Position numbers and translations under genes: made by a program. A DNA stretch of 64,000 bases, from contig NC_091687.1 in assembly GCF_041296265.1 (NCBI RefSeq), positions 100,964,001 through 101,028,000 of the forward strand, written 5' to 3'. The stretch is from Equus caballus (taxonomy: Eukaryota > Chordata > Mammalia > Perissodactyla > Equidae). The notes under the pieces were generated by a model. That model searched no databases, was not told where the DNA came from, and saw nothing but the letters and a program-made list of their open reading frames with translations. Shown piece after piece: positions 1 to 11,405 of this stretch. Every line of letters starts with the position of its first letter. The stretch's first letter is position 1.

Positions 1-546
1 ACTGAGCAGTTCCACTCCAGAGAATATACCCAAAACAATTTAAAACTGGTTTTCAAACAAAAACTTATCCATGAGTGTTCATAGCAGCACTATTCACAAT
101 AGCCAAAAGGTAGAAACAACCCAAATCTCGACAAATGATGAATGGATAAACAAAATGTGGTTATTTCCATACGAAGGAATATTAATCAGCCTTAAAAAGA
201 AATGAAGTACTGCTATGTGCTTCAACATGGATGGACCTCAAAAACATTATGCTAAGTGAAAGACCACACACAAGAGGTCACATATTGTGTGATTCCATTT
301 TTAAGAAATGTCCAGAACAGACGAATCCATAAAGACAGAGAGTAGAGTAGTGGTTGTCAGGGCCTGGAAGGAGAGAGGAACAGGGCCTGACCGCTTAAAG
401 GGCATGAGATGTCCTTCGAGGGTGATGAAAATGTTTTGAAACTAAATAGACATGAAGTTTCACAACAGTGTGAAAATAATAAATGCCACTGACTTGTATA
501 ACTTAAAATAGTTAAAATAATGAATTTTATCTTAATTTTAAAAAAG
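1..546 (+). mobile_element. L1 LINE 3' end, old subfamily, cut by window start
   Basis: The first 330 bases read as the end of L1 ORF2 and its tail: the segment with cattcacaatagccaaaagg, then the 'gaatattaatcagcc' and 'atgctaagtgaaa' landmarks typical of L1 ORF2 C-terminus. The 3' UTR that follows (about 330-546) resembles old placental L1MA/L1MB tails, with 'ggttgtcagggcctgg' and the A/T-rich 'ttaaaatagttaaaataa' end. It is on the plus strand and 5' truncated by the window edge. It belongs to a different, older subfamily than the L1 tails in front of units B and C, yet it ends at the same unit boundary. Confidence 0.85.
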
Positions 547-547
547 T

Positions 548-1692
548 TTTACTAGGAATTTGAAAAGATACTCCATTCTATCCTCCTCAACCTTTTGGCA
601 TTTTCTCAACAGATTGATTATAAATTGAATTGTTGTCAGTTTATATTTTTTTCTTGGTAAGACAAACCAGAAATCTATAATATTTAAGTAAGAGATACTT
701 TATTATGATTTTTAAAAGTAGTTTTTCTGGATAAAATTACCAATGCTTTGCTTTACATTTTAGGATGTTTAGAGCTCAATCATTAATTGTGTGATATAAG
801 AGCAGAGGACATTATCACCAATGGCTAACTGACGCTTTCCTTGCTGAATAGCTCAGCTCACCTCTGATCGTGTGTGATGTGATCCTCTAGTCAAGTGTGA
901 GTACTGAATGGATTTCTCAGTTTTCACAAGAGAATATCCTTAGACTTGATTGTGTAGAAAGATATGAGTTTGCGGTCCTGAATTCTTGAGTTTTTTGCCA
1001 GTCACTTGCCACCACTGCAAGTGTGAGAGGGAAACATGCAAAGTAAGGTCCACATGACTGACACACGGTCCACACCTGCTCATCAGGGCTGTGGCTACCA
1101 TTACTATGACTTTGACTCCAATTACTGGCGTGAATTCCCCACCATATTGAGCTGGGCTGGATCATGTGTGAGTCATATGAGTGAATTCTGCACCTGTGAC
1201 CTTAGGCTTATTTGATCCCATGGATACAGTGAATTTTGTAACTTAAAGCTTCGCCCCTCTATTTCTCTTACTGATTGCAGAAAAGCTTAGACATGTAGTT
1301 GTAGATTTTAGCAAGGAAATAGACTCTCCTGGCATAAGTTTTCTGCACTGCCCTGACCTGTGATTTGATTCTCCTTTCTAGTGCATATATGTCTGTATAT
1401 ATGTTTTTCCATTCAATTATCTGTAGAGTGTATGTATCTCTAAGGAGGAATTCACATTTTTTAGGATAAAGCAGGGACCAAAAATAGAACCCAGAGATAA
1501 AAATCCCATTACTCTATTACCTCAAAAGATAATAGTGCATGTTGTCATCCTTACACCTGCTCTCTTGCACGAGTGCACACACACATGCAAATTCACAAAC
1601 AGGCATATACACATATACAGACATCACGCAGGAGGGCATGCTCCACTGCCCACTGTCTGCAGAGTGAGGCCCTCTTGTGACAAAGTCAATTA
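548..1692. other. Non-coding 3' flank of the unit A OR
   Basis: This stretch is shared with B 22748-24828 (apart from an L1 insertion there) and C 36282-37437. No gene is visible. A short CA-rich microsatellite lies at 1562-1625. An 82-codon open frame on the minus strand (917-1165) has an equal-length partner in B but is shifted by indels in C, so I do not call it. Confidence 0.7.
1562..1625. repeat. CA/CATA-rich degenerate microsatellite
   Basis: Alternating purine-pyrimidine sequence rich in cacaca and catata, about 70-130 bp downstream of the OR stop codon. The same tract is present in unit B (24705-24770) and unit C (37310-37372), so it was part of the ancestral unit. Confidence 0.7.
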
Positions 1693-2616
1693 CTAAAGTT
1701 TTAATTCAGAACTCCTCATCAGAACTCGACTCAGAGCAGCCTTCATCTCTTTGTTTCACAGACTGTAGATGAGCGGATTGAACATGAGAGTCACCACGGC
1801 ATAAAAGAGCACCACCACCTTGTCCTGCTTGGTCAAATCTGTGGAGCTGGGCTGCATGTGGGGAGCCAGGGCCATCCCATAAGACATGGAGACCACAACG
1901 GGGTGGGAGGCACAGGTCCCAAAGGCTTTGTGGCATCCCCCAGTGGAGTGGATCTGCAGGATGGTGGCCACAGTGTAAGCGTAGGACAAGGAGACCAGGC
2001 AGCAGGGTACCAGCAGCACCACCATGCTTGAGGCCATCATGACCAGCTGGTTGGGGGTGATGTCCACGTAGGCCAACCTGACCTGTGCCAGTCTCTCACA
2101 GGCCACATGGTTCAGCACATGGTGCCCACAGGTGGGCAGGTACATAGTGACCACCATCTCCATTGCAGTATAGCCAGGTCCACAAGTCAAGAGATCACTG
2201 CCAGTGCTGCACAGCCCATCACTGCCACGTAGTGCAGTGGCTCACAGATGGCCACATAGCAGTCATAAGCCATTACTGCCAGCAGCAGGACTCAGTCCCC
2301 CCCAGGGCCAGCGAGAAGACCTGAGTTGCACATTGGGTGAATGGGATGGTCTTCTTCTCCCAGAGAAAGTGCATCAGCATCTCGAGGACCCCCCCGGAGG
2401 TGCAGTCAATGTCCACTACTGCAAGGTTGCAGAGGAATAAGTATATGGGAAGCTACAGTTGCATGTCCAGATCAGGAGGACAATGAGCCCATTGCCCAGC
2501 AGAGTCAGCAGATAAGTGGCCCAAAACAGGACAAAGAGTCCAGCCTGGATCTGCCTGTCACTGGAGAGCCCCATTAGAACAAAATCACTCACCCAGGTCA
2601 GGTTGTCCCTCCTCAT
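1693..2616 (-). pseudogene. Olfactory receptor pseudogene, family 2-like (unit A)
   Basis: This is the positional counterpart of the intact ORs of units B and C. It begins with MRRDNLTWVSDF and would end SRVLMRSSELKL before a TAG at 1693-1695. Recognisable parts are TM1 (LLTLLGNGLIVLLI), the ECL2 block LPTCGHHVLNHVACE, the SYAYTVATIL segment of TM5, KAFGTCASH of TM6 and FNPLIYSL of TM7. It is broken several times. A frameshift of about 4 bases falls near 2437-2450, just before the PMYFF motif. A one-base deletion lies in the GGTEFLLL segment near 2295. The Arg of the SLRNK motif has become a TGA at about 1762. The NPLIYSL segment is also preceded by changes such as TLMF for TPML. The splice acceptor upstream of the start is CAACTG instead of CAACAG. 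It cannot make a receptor. Confidence 0.93.
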
Positions 2617-2879
2617 GGAGCAGGTGGGTCAGGCAGTTGGGGGAAATGTGGAGTCAGGGAGGGACAGGTGATAGTCTCACTTTAGCACTCTGATATTAAG
2701 CCCTGGGCTACGATTAGTGCTGCAATCCAGACACCTCCCCTCAAGTTCCTTAAGTTAGGTGCTCAGGGTGAATGCAAGGAAGATGCTGGAAAAAGAGATA
2801 TTTTGGTACTCACAGTTGACTGTGAAATTCTCAAGGATAAAGTCCTTGTTCTGATCATGCTTCTACATCCAGAATCCAG

Positions 2880-3030
2880 CACAGCTACAATTATAGAGGA
2901 GATAAGCTATCAGAGCAGAAGGAAAGATAGGAAAAAAAAGTGGTGGAGAAAAGGGAGAAATAATGATAGAAAGGAAAAACAGTAAGTAAAAAAGAAAGCA
3001 AAACTAAAGAAGGAAGTTAGAAAATGGAAA
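2880..3030. repeat. Purine-rich (GA/A) tract
   Basis: The plus strand is almost all A and G with aggaaagataggaaaaaaaa-like runs. It lies 260-410 bp upstream of the OR start. It recurs in B (26060-26200) and C (38680-38800), with different run lengths in each copy. Confidence 0.7.
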
Positions 3031-3284
3031 AGTAAGGAAGGACAGTGGAGCTCAGGCTGGAAAGGAAGGACTCTTCAGTGGGGGGAACAGAGGGTAGGGT
3101 GTTAGACACTTGGGATCGAGAGGTCTGCCCAGGTTCCTCAGTGTTGTTCCTAAAACACAGGATTCTATTTCTCTTCATGTTTCCTCTTAGCTCCAGTCTA
3201 GGTCACTGCCTAAGAAGGAATCCTCTCACGCCCTTCTCATTGTGCCCAGCAGTCCAGAGGAGGCTTCATTTCCTGAAACCAGTA

Positions 3285-3475
3285 TCTGTTAAGCGCCTGC
3301 TCTGTACAGGGACTGTGCTGGACATCAGACACCACATCTGGTCCGGAAAGACAGAAGCACAAGTCCTACTTCCTTGGTTCTTATAATGTAATCAGACACA
3401 CACTGATAATTACAAAAAATTAATTAAGTATAATTATGCTAAGTGTTATGACGGAGAAGAACAGGGTTGCTAGCT
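3285..3475 (+). mobile_element. L2-like LINE fragment
   Basis: The order 'gcgcctgctctgtacaggga', 'gtgctggacatcaga', 'aattac' and 'gtgctaagtgttatg' fits the diverged L2 3' end (cctactatgtgccagg ... gataagtgctatg). Paralogous copies are at 26440-26620 and 39030-39205. The family call is from memory of the consensus. Confidence 0.45.
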
Positions 3476-3502
3476 GGATAATTAAGTTTGCAGCTGTAAT
3501 TA
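3407..3502. promoter_or_regulatory. Cluster of five TAATTA homeodomain-type motifs
   Basis: TAATTA occurs at 3407, 3421, 3431, 3479 and 3497, five times in 96 bases, about 790-890 bp upstream of the OR start codon. The cluster is retained in B and C at the same distance. TAATTA is the core bound by LHX2/EMX2-class homeodomain proteins known to act on OR promoters. Its function here is inferred, and the region is AT-rich. Confidence 0.35.
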
Positions 3503-4689
3503 AATTACCAATGCAGTTATGCCTTCCTTCTCAACAATGTGCAAGGTATATACTAAGTTGCAGGCATTTATTCAGATATTTAAATAAATAATTAAGGAAT
3601 TAATGTAACGAGAGCACTTGGAAACCAACGATACTCACATGTTACTACTGATTATGAAGTGACTGAAATCCACTGAGTCTTTTCAGCAGAAGTGAATTCT
3701 CCTTTTTCACCTAAGATTGTGCTGAGTTATCTGCTTTCCAACACGTTGGCCAGCCCTCTATAAAAATAGAATTAAATACCCTCAACTTTTCTTCATAGAA
3801 ATTTAATCTCCAGGAATATTTCCTGCTCTTAAAATAATAGGTAAATTAAATCATTTATTAAAAATATCTATTTAGTATATGAGCCACTGTGCTTTCAACC
3901 AACTTCTAGGAAATGTTGTCTGTCAATGTCGGGAACTTGTGTTTACAAAATCAGCAATGCCACAGAATCAAATAATTTAAAAAAATTGGATCTTGGTAAA
4001 ATCTATGAGAATCAAATAAGACAGCTGAACAAAGGACAAATGCAGTAATAAATCAGTGTTCAGAAAACCAGAGCAGAGCCACAGAGCCAAATACGATAGA
4101 ACTGAAAAGCATCCAACTCAGATGTTTTTCTGGCTGGGAATGCTGGCCTGGGCTTTCACTGGTGGAGGGAGAGAGCAGAGAAGCTGGATGGAGCAGGCAA
4201 CTCTTCCCTCCCACTCAGATCTGGCCCTGCGCTGACCAGAAGGGGTCACTGCAGAAAATGCTAAGAATAGGAACTGGCTTTACGTTCTCAGGGTGGGAGA
4301 TGTGTCTTAGGGCCAGAGTGCTGTAGCTGGTGGCTGGGTTCTAAACCCTGCCCCAGGGAGCCTGGTCCCTGTATCCGCAGAGGAAGTAACTAACTCTTCT
4401 AGAATCCAGAGGCTGCTATGGCATCCAGAATCCTCACATTCAGAGTCACGGTCATGGATCCAGATTCTCTCCAGAAGGCCCTGTTATTATATAAGAGAAT
4501 GAATAATGTTAGAAATGAAAGGAACCATAGAGATCATATATTCCATCCATTTCATTTTACAGAAAAAATCAACCACCTTTTTCCAACAAATTTTTGATGC
4601 TATTTTCAGAGGATGATGATAAACTATTTTTATTAATAGATAGCTTCATCCTCTGATTTTTGGAATAATTAGAGAGTTTCATTCCACTT

Positions 4690-4815
4690 TGCTCAACTTA
4701 GTGAATATTTACTTAGCACTGAGTAATGCCTGGTCCAGTGGCAGGTGCTAGGATAATAGGAATGAAAACAGCCAGGTCTCCCTGTCCAGGAACAGCCTGG
4801 CAGGAGGATAGAGGG
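4690..4815 (+). mobile_element. L2-like LINE 3' fragment
   Basis: The phrases 'tgaatatttacttagcactg' and 'ggcaggtgctaggataatag' match the L2 3' end theme (aatatttattgagcacc ... ccaggcactg). Copies lie at 27840-27965 and 40445-40575. Confidence 0.5.
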
Positions 4816-4995
4816 GGTGAGTCATCATGACCTTAGCAGAGTTTTCAGAGGAAGCTGGAGTATGGAGTCTGGAACTGGAGACATAGAATCGGACTGTGTA
4901 AATAGCCGCTCAGATACGTAGAAATAATGAAGTGCACGCAAAAAAACAGCCAGTGCATTTTCTTCTTGAGAAAGTAAATGTGATTTAAGGTGTAT

Positions 4996-5155
4996 ATACA
5001 TTGATAACAAGAAGACCTGGGTTTCAACCGGTATCAATAAACCATAAGATATCGTTATAAACCACTGGCTTTTTGAGCTACATTTTCTTCATCTTTAGAA
5101 TGAGCAAGTTAGGTAAAGAAGAAGATATCTCCTGACATTACTTTCTGCAATAAAT
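4996..5155 (+). mobile_element. MIR SINE fragment
   Basis: The core 'agacctgggtttcaacc', 'ttgagctacattttcttcat' and 'tttagaatgagcaag' follows the MIR order (gggttcaaatcc, gagcctcagtttcctcatc, taaaatgggg). Paralogous copies are at 28160-28310 and 40780-40930, so it predates the duplication. Confidence 0.65.
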
Positions 5156-5804
5156 GAATACATGAAAGGTGTAGTTTAAAGCAGTGTAAAAGGGAAAAAG
5201 AAATTCTTCATTCTTTGATCACTGTCAGTATGCACAGCTAGTGGAACTGTCGGCAATTAGATACGACTGGTTACTGGGTTTGGGGCCTGAAGCACTCACA
5301 TCACACATAACTGTTTGGAGAAGTGCCAATGAATGGGACCAGCTTGCCTTGAAAACCAGAAGTTAAGGAAATAGGGAAGGGGCCATACAAACAAAAATGG
5401 GAGAGCTGCTTGGGTCAAGGCTGAAAGACATGTAGCCTCTGATACATGAGCTTCTTTCCAAAGTCAGTTCCAGATCATTCCTAGAGTGGGATGACTCCTA
5501 ACACGAAGTGTTCCACCAGACCAGGGACTAAACCTGCCTTAGCTCCATAGTGGTTATGCTTCTTAATAATTGAGAATATTCACCATCCTCTTTTTCAAGG
5601 AAAAACGGGATATACGTATATCTTCAGTTCTTATGCCAAGCCCCAGCCCTTCTCCGTTCTCTCCTCACATTTCTCACATAATTGCAGATACAATTGCGCT
5701 TACTGGCCTTTAGATAAGGAAATTGACTTACTTTTTTCTCTTAATTTTCTGGCTCCCTTCCAAGCTTAAAATACGCCTCAATGTAGCTCCAACATTTTGG
5801 ATTC

Positions 5805-6281
5805 TGTGGTAGGCTAATTAATGCCCCCTGAAACACATATGTCCACATCCTAATACCTGGAATTCATGAATTTTACCTTAAATAACAAAAGAGACATTGC
5901 AGTTGTGATAAAGTTAACGATTTTGAGATGGGGAGATTATCCTGGATGATCCAGGTGGGCCCATTGTGGTCACAAGAGTCCCTATAAGAGGGAGGCAAGA
6001 AGATCAGAGTCAGAAAAAGGAGATGTAATGACAGAAGCAAGACTTTGGAGTGAGGAAGGAATCACAAGCTAAGGAATGCAGGTGGCCACTGAAAACTATA
6101 AAAGGCAAGAATAAGGGTTCACCTCTGAAGACTCCAGAAGGGGCGAGGCCTGCCAACCCCTTGACCTGAGCTCAGTAAAATTGATTTTGCACGTGTGACC
6201 TCCAGAACGGTAAGAGAATAAATGTGTTTAAGTCACTAAATCTGTGGTAATTTGTTACAGCAGCAATAGGACACAGATACA
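5805..6281 (+). mobile_element. Solo LTR, MLT1-type (ERVL-MaLR), unit A copy
   Basis: About 477 bases starting TGTGGTAGGCTAA and ending GGACACAGATACA. Internal MaLR landmarks are 'ttgcagttgtgataaagtta', 'ggtgggcccattgtggtcac', 'ccctataagagggaggca', 'gacctccagaacggtaagag' and 'aataaatgtgtttaagtcac'. It is flanked by near-identical 5-base repeats (gattc at 5800-5804, gatgc at 6282-6286). No internal viral sequence lies beside it, so it is a solo LTR fossil. Its counterpart is 47094-47574, so the insertion predates the A/C duplication. MaLR elements were active early in placental history. Confidence 0.85.
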
Positions 6282-6286
6282 GATGC

Positions 6287-8182
6287 TAATCTCTTCCCTT
6301 ACTCTCCGTCCCCAGATTCCCCCTGAGATTAATTCACAATTAATGATGCTCCTGCTTTGTTCTCCATATCTTGCCTTCTTGCACCTGACCTCCTTCTCTC
6401 TATCCATCTCTAACTCTCAGCCTATGGACTCTGTTTTTGGAATTGCTTGATGATCAGTTTTCCAGTGGATAATGCAGGAGAAATACTTTGCCTTTTCTCA
6501 GAATAGGTGATTCTCCTGCCAGCTTTGAGTTACCTGATGAGGGAAGTCTCTCACAAGCTTGGGTTAGAGGGGCCTCCATGCAGTGAGTGTGGGGTATCTG
6601 TGCTGACCCTCTTGACTCCCTTGTCTGAGCTCCGAGCTGTGCTGTCTCAGGACACCATTCTCAAAAGTCAATGACTTATTGACCATTGAGATCACAGGGG
6701 CATTCTACATCATGATAGCTACTTAAGTATCTGTCACTGAATACCAGGAGATCTTCACCCCAAACTACTCCCTCCTGCTTCTCCAAAGGCTCTGAAACTT
6801 CTATAAAAAGCTAACAAAATGGATTCTCTCTTGGTTTTGTGTTTTGTGAGAACAAGTTGATCAATTCCTCATACCACATCTTCCAACGTGAAGTGCTTGC
6901 TCACATTTGCACTTTTAAAAGTGGGTTTTGAAAATTGATTGTTGGTTCTTGTCCCATTCTCCCAGCCTACTATGAAAGTGTTGAAACTGAAGAGCAGAGG
7001 GAAGATATTGGAGAGAAGAAGTTTTTGGAGAAAGTTGGAATTCTTCGGTATTTGTTCTCCTTCACCAACATGTGTGAGGGATGGGAAGATATCCACTTCA
7101 CCTGAAGCCATTCATTCTCTTCTACCAGTCAATATGCACCCCTTGAAGATCCTAGAGCCTCAGGACTGGTGAGAGGAGCTGTGGATAGAGAGGCTTCAGA
7201 AGGTAGAGCAGAGAGAAGGAAGAAGCCTGCAGAGGCAGTCAATGGCACTTCTCCTGATGCTACAGCAGAGATGTTCAAGGGTTTCTTGAAGAGCAGAGAT
7301 GGGCTTCAGGGAAATGAGCTGGCCAGGTGTCACTTTGACTCTCTCGCTAGAAACTACTTGGAGGGAAACGTGATACTAACTGAGGGGTGGACCCTCAGAT
7401 ACCCAGGGATTGAGGGAGGAATTATATGTTGTCAGCAGAGGGAATGGAGGTAGGGAAGTGGGGGTGGGGCAGAAGCTTTGCCCACATCAAGGGAACTGCA
7501 ATGGGTCCAATTGGAGAGCCTCTAAGGAAACAATGAAGGTGCTTCTGAGTCATCCAGCCTTGGGAATCTGCTCCCAAAGGGCACCACTGCCAGTCAACAA
7601 AGACATTTATACCCTTTGCCTGTGTCTTTCCTGTGCTCCAACCCAGGAAAAATCAGAACCAGTCTAGTGGAGGCCAGGCAGGGGAGGGAGGTGAGGAAGG
7701 AGAGAGAAGAACAAAGAAGCCAACTCTCCTAATTCAGGTCTCTGGGCTTGGGGTGAGAGAAGCTTCAACTTAGGGTGAAGTTCAGAATTTTTACTTTACG
7801 TTGGTCTTGTTATTTTTAGTACTGAAATGAGAATTTTGGGGGGATGGAAGTTACTGGAAACCTTTATATTTTCCACAGGAACCAGGACTTTATGCTACAT
7901 GTTATGGATTTAGTCCAAGGGTAGGGACAGGACTCCCCAAAGAGCAGGTTTGAGGGTTTGTAGGTTAGAAGGAATAAAGTTCTTTTCTGCTTATACCCTG
8001 AGAATTCAACATTTTCAATAAGCCAGTTCCTCTTAGTTTCTGGAACACAAAAGATTTGAGATATCGTGGTCAGGAGCCTGGGAATACCATTCTGGCTGTG
8101 ACCTTCTCCCCAGACTCTCAAACCTCATTCAGCATCACTTGCACTCCGTGTAGCAGGGGAGGTTTTCTCTACTCAGCTGGAG
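6287..8182. other. Intergenic, no gene recognised
   Basis: This matches unit C 47580-49460 throughout. A 77-codon open frame (6939-7172) has an equal-length partner in C (48189-48422), and a 94-codon frame (7169-7453) follows. Changes between the copies look unconstrained and there is no known domain, so I do not call a gene. Confidence 0.6.
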
Positions 8183-8425
8183 GCAGCAGAGCCTAGTGGC
8201 TAAGGGTATACCTTCCAAATTGAATGCTGAGTCTGAATCTTGGCTCCCCACCCTGTGCATTTATGACACTGGGCAAGTGAAAGTCTCTATTGCCTCAGTT
8301 TCTTCACGTGTAAAATGGGGAGGATGACGATATCTGTCTCACAGGCTCTGTGAGGATGAAATGAGATAATCCATGTAAAGTACTCAGCACAGCTTCTAGT
8401 CTGTGGTAAACCCTCTAGGAATGGT
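8183..8425 (+). mobile_element. MIR SINE, near full length
   Basis: The MIR order is clear: 'gcagagcctagtggctaagg', 'ctgagtctgaatcttggctc', 'cactgggcaagtgaaagtct', 'cctcagtttcttcacgtgta', 'aaatggggaggatgacgat', 'gaggatgaaatgagataatc', 'gtaaagtactcagcacagc'. It is on the plus strand. The paralogue is 49463-49725. Confidence 0.9.
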
Positions 8426-11221
8426 AGGCATTTTTATGTTTGAAATACTTTCAAAACTTTAGAAAAAAACTGCTAGTCAAACCAATGCTACAAATTAAAA
8501 CTAATTTTTTCCCCTCACACATTTGCTTCTCTTCTGTTGAGTTGTGTAAACTCAAAATTTTCTTGTTTTTCTCTTTTGCAAAATACAAGCTGTTCCACCA
8601 GTTCTCTGTATCAAATCCAAAGTGTTTTCTGTCAGCCTTGGGATTTTTGTCAGCAGAGTTTGCGAAGTACCTTTATAGAAGCTTCATTGATTGGAGTTGC
8701 TCCTCAAGGTTTGCATTCAACGTAGAAATCTTCAGAGCTCCCAGCATATGGAGCTGTTGGGGGCAGCTGGGGACGATGCCCAAGGAGAGGATAGATTCCA
8801 GGCCCAGGAAGCCTTCTCCTGGCCAGATGGGTGGGCACAGGGACACTGAAGCCAGAGACAGGTCAAAAAGGAAAGTGAGTACGAGGGCTGAGAATGGTTA
8901 TTCAAGAGCAAATCTAGGTCAAGGATCTATTCACAGAGGTGGCAAGAACCTTTCTCATCTTGCCTGTGTTCCTGTTAAGAGTCAGCTTACTATCAATGTC
9001 CTGAAGAAACTGTGAGAGGGAGGGGGCTGCCTTGAGAAGCTGCCTCATAGACTTCCTCCCTCTCTCCATCTATCTCCAAGTCCAGTGAAAAAAAGCCAAA
9101 GAAATCCCCCAGCTCTCTTAAGAAAGATGACTCTCCAGCTGTGATCTTGCTAATGGGGGTTCCACTTCTCCTTACCCTGAAAAAAGAAGAAACCTCACAT
9201 TTGTATCATGCTTGATTCCTTTCAAGGAATTTCATTTGTGGAAGCAGAAAATTGAGGCTGGGTCAGGATACTCAAGGTTTGCCTAATGTCAAGTATTTCC
9301 CAAGTTTGACTCCAAGGCTGACATTAGGTCGGCTCTTTCACCTTTAAGAATTCTAGTGGGAGAAGTACTCTAATCATTTTTAATATCACCACCATCAAAC
9401 GTATTTAAATCCTACTCCACCAGTTTGAATGTCGTTCAGATCAGTGGAATGATTTTGAAGGCTTTAGCTTGCAAAAGAGGCATTTATTTAGAGAAAAAGA
9501 AGATATCTATTTCAAACATCCTTGAAAAACAATTTTAAGTTACCCAGGTTGTCCAAACGTTTAGTCTAATGTTCTAAGAAAAGCAATAAAACTATTTATT
9601 AAATATTACTAAAGCTAGCATGTTATTTTAAAAGCTAAGTTTCCAATATCAGGTTATATTTTATATGATCTCTATGTGCCTTTTATGGTTGAAACCTTGG
9701 TATTAAAAATAGATATTGCTTATGCACATTTTATAAGGCATTAGAGTATTTATCTTATTACCTTATTTTAACAGTTTACAGCACTTTCATTTTATGATAC
9801 ATTTTTGGCCATGTAGAGGGTTAATTTAATAACAATTTTTAGCTGAAAAACAAGCCTTCTATTTATAATATTGTTTTTTTAGGAGAAAATGAGTTATATC
9901 ATGATGTACTCTTTGATAATGTAAATTTCGAAGAAATATTATGGGTAACATATTTCGTCTTTTTCTTTTTAATTTGAGAGTGAGTTTCTTCTGCTGAAGC
10001 TTTTAATTTCAACTACTCAAGCAGCAAAACATTTCATTAATGATGAATGACTTTCAGGTCTACTAGTGTTACTGGACAAAGCTGGAATAGCCCCATATTT
10101 TGCAAAAAGAACCATATCGCAACTGAACCTCTTTGGCTTCCTTCTCTGGCCTTGTGGCCAAGATGGAATTGCATTGTCCACGTAAACCATAAATCTCAAT
10201 TCCCTGACAGGTAGTAGATTTCACTGTGGAGTTTGATGGGTTGAGGGAGGGAGGCTACCTCACACATTCCACAGCAAGCCTTCCAAAAAACCACCCTAAA
10301 TGTCTTTGATCTTCCCCTGAAATCCCTTTCTGCATTACAGCTGCCTCTTTCCCCACAGCCTAGGCTTCCTCAATCAGGTGCCCATGCATGATTTTGTTTC
10401 AGGAAAGAGCAATGTGAAGAAGTAGGCATCCTGTGTAGAGAAGAAGGTGGTGGAAGCATCCAGGTTCTCAAGGCAGAGTCTGGTATCTGATTCCCAGCAT
10501 GATATATGGTCTGCTCCTGGCAGCAGAACCATGAGGTCTTTACCAGAGCAGTCCTGCTGTGTGGTGTGGGCAGGTTCCTGGCTTCACTGCCTCCATGCCC
10601 AACTCTATAGGCCTCCTTAGAGATTCTATAGGTCTTTTACTATCCCTTAAAAATGGTTTTTATGCTTCCTTTACTAGAGTGTGCTGTTATTATTTTTTAA
10701 AGCAACCAAAACTCTGACTGATCTGCCCTATTGATCTCAACCTGAACCCCCAAGCCAATTCTCAGTCTTCTCAAGCATTTCATTCTACCAGCCCTCCCAT
10801 CTCAGAACTCCCTTACATAACAGGAAAGAAAGGCTGAGAGCTGTCCAGCAAAATGGAAACCACAACTACCTTGGGACCTTCAGCTCCTCCAGCACAAACA
10901 GAAAAGCAACGATAATATAAACATACGCAAGTCCTACCGAAGCAAAGATGAAAAGGTAGAATAGAGCCCTCTTTATTTTTTTTTGTACTGTTCCAAACAA
11001 CAATCCCCTTGCCCACACCCTATGACATGTACCCTCTCTTTCTTCCAAAGTATGTCATTTCAAGCTATAGTGCTTGCAGTGTAAGGCTAAAGATTGTCTT
11101 TGCCTGGAACACTTCAGTATTTCAGGAGCATCTAATCATGCCCACCAGAAATTATCTCCCCTTAATGATGCCTTAATGATAATAGGTTACAGTGCGGGAC
11201 CTTGTTGAGAGGGCGTACCTA
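8426..11221. other. Intergenic, AT-rich in part, no gene recognised
   Basis: This is paralogous to C 49726-52744. A 191-codon frame at 8440-9015 has no start context, no known domain and a differently phased partner in C. The stretch 9360-10020 is strongly AT-rich. No ERE1 is present at about 9400, where unit C has one. Confidence 0.6.
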
Positions 11222-11405
11222 CATTAATTTTAATTATTACATCAGGTGACATGACACAGGTACTAATAGCAACTCCAGATTATCCAGAGAGGACTCAAAG
11301 AGATTAGACTAACTTGTCCAAGATCACGGTTAGGAATCTGAGGGGCCAGGATTCAGACCCAGGTAGCCTGGCTCAATGTCCCAGTAATAATCATCACACT
11401 GCTAC
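11222..11405 (-). mobile_element. MIR SINE fragment, antisense
   Basis: It reads as the reverse complement of MIR: 'aacttgtccaagatcacgg', 'gggccaggattcagacccag' and 'gcctggctcaatg' correspond to the MIR complement (aacttgcccaaggtcac, gggattcaaacccagg). The paralogue is 52745-52945. Confidence 0.85.

Larger units (their letters stand above)
2617..4690. other. Upstream region of the unit A OR pseudogene
   Basis: This is shared with B 25768-27840 and C 38380-40440. It contains a purine-rich tract (about 2880-3030), an L2-like stretch (3285-3475), the TAATTA cluster (3407-3502) and a CCCCAGGGA palindrome-like site at 4350-4359. In the intact copies it should include the OR promoter and first non-coding exon. 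I cannot place the transcription start. Confidence 0.6.

Noticed and set aside
917-1165. 82-codon minus frame downstream of the OR in A, matched in B (24060-24308)
   Set aside because: Unit C has non-triplet indels in the same stretch, and many residues differ between A and B.
6939-7172. 77-codon frame in A with an equal-length partner in C (48189-48422)
   Set aside because: There are no indels between the copies over 234 bases, but replacements are frequent and the opposite strand is also open. It fits chance in a low-stop region.
8440-9015. 191-codon open frame on the plus strand in unit A
   Set aside because: The unit C counterpart (49740-50319) is open only in a shorter, differently phased stretch after non-triplet indels. 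There is no known domain, and the first part is AT-rich with low complexity.
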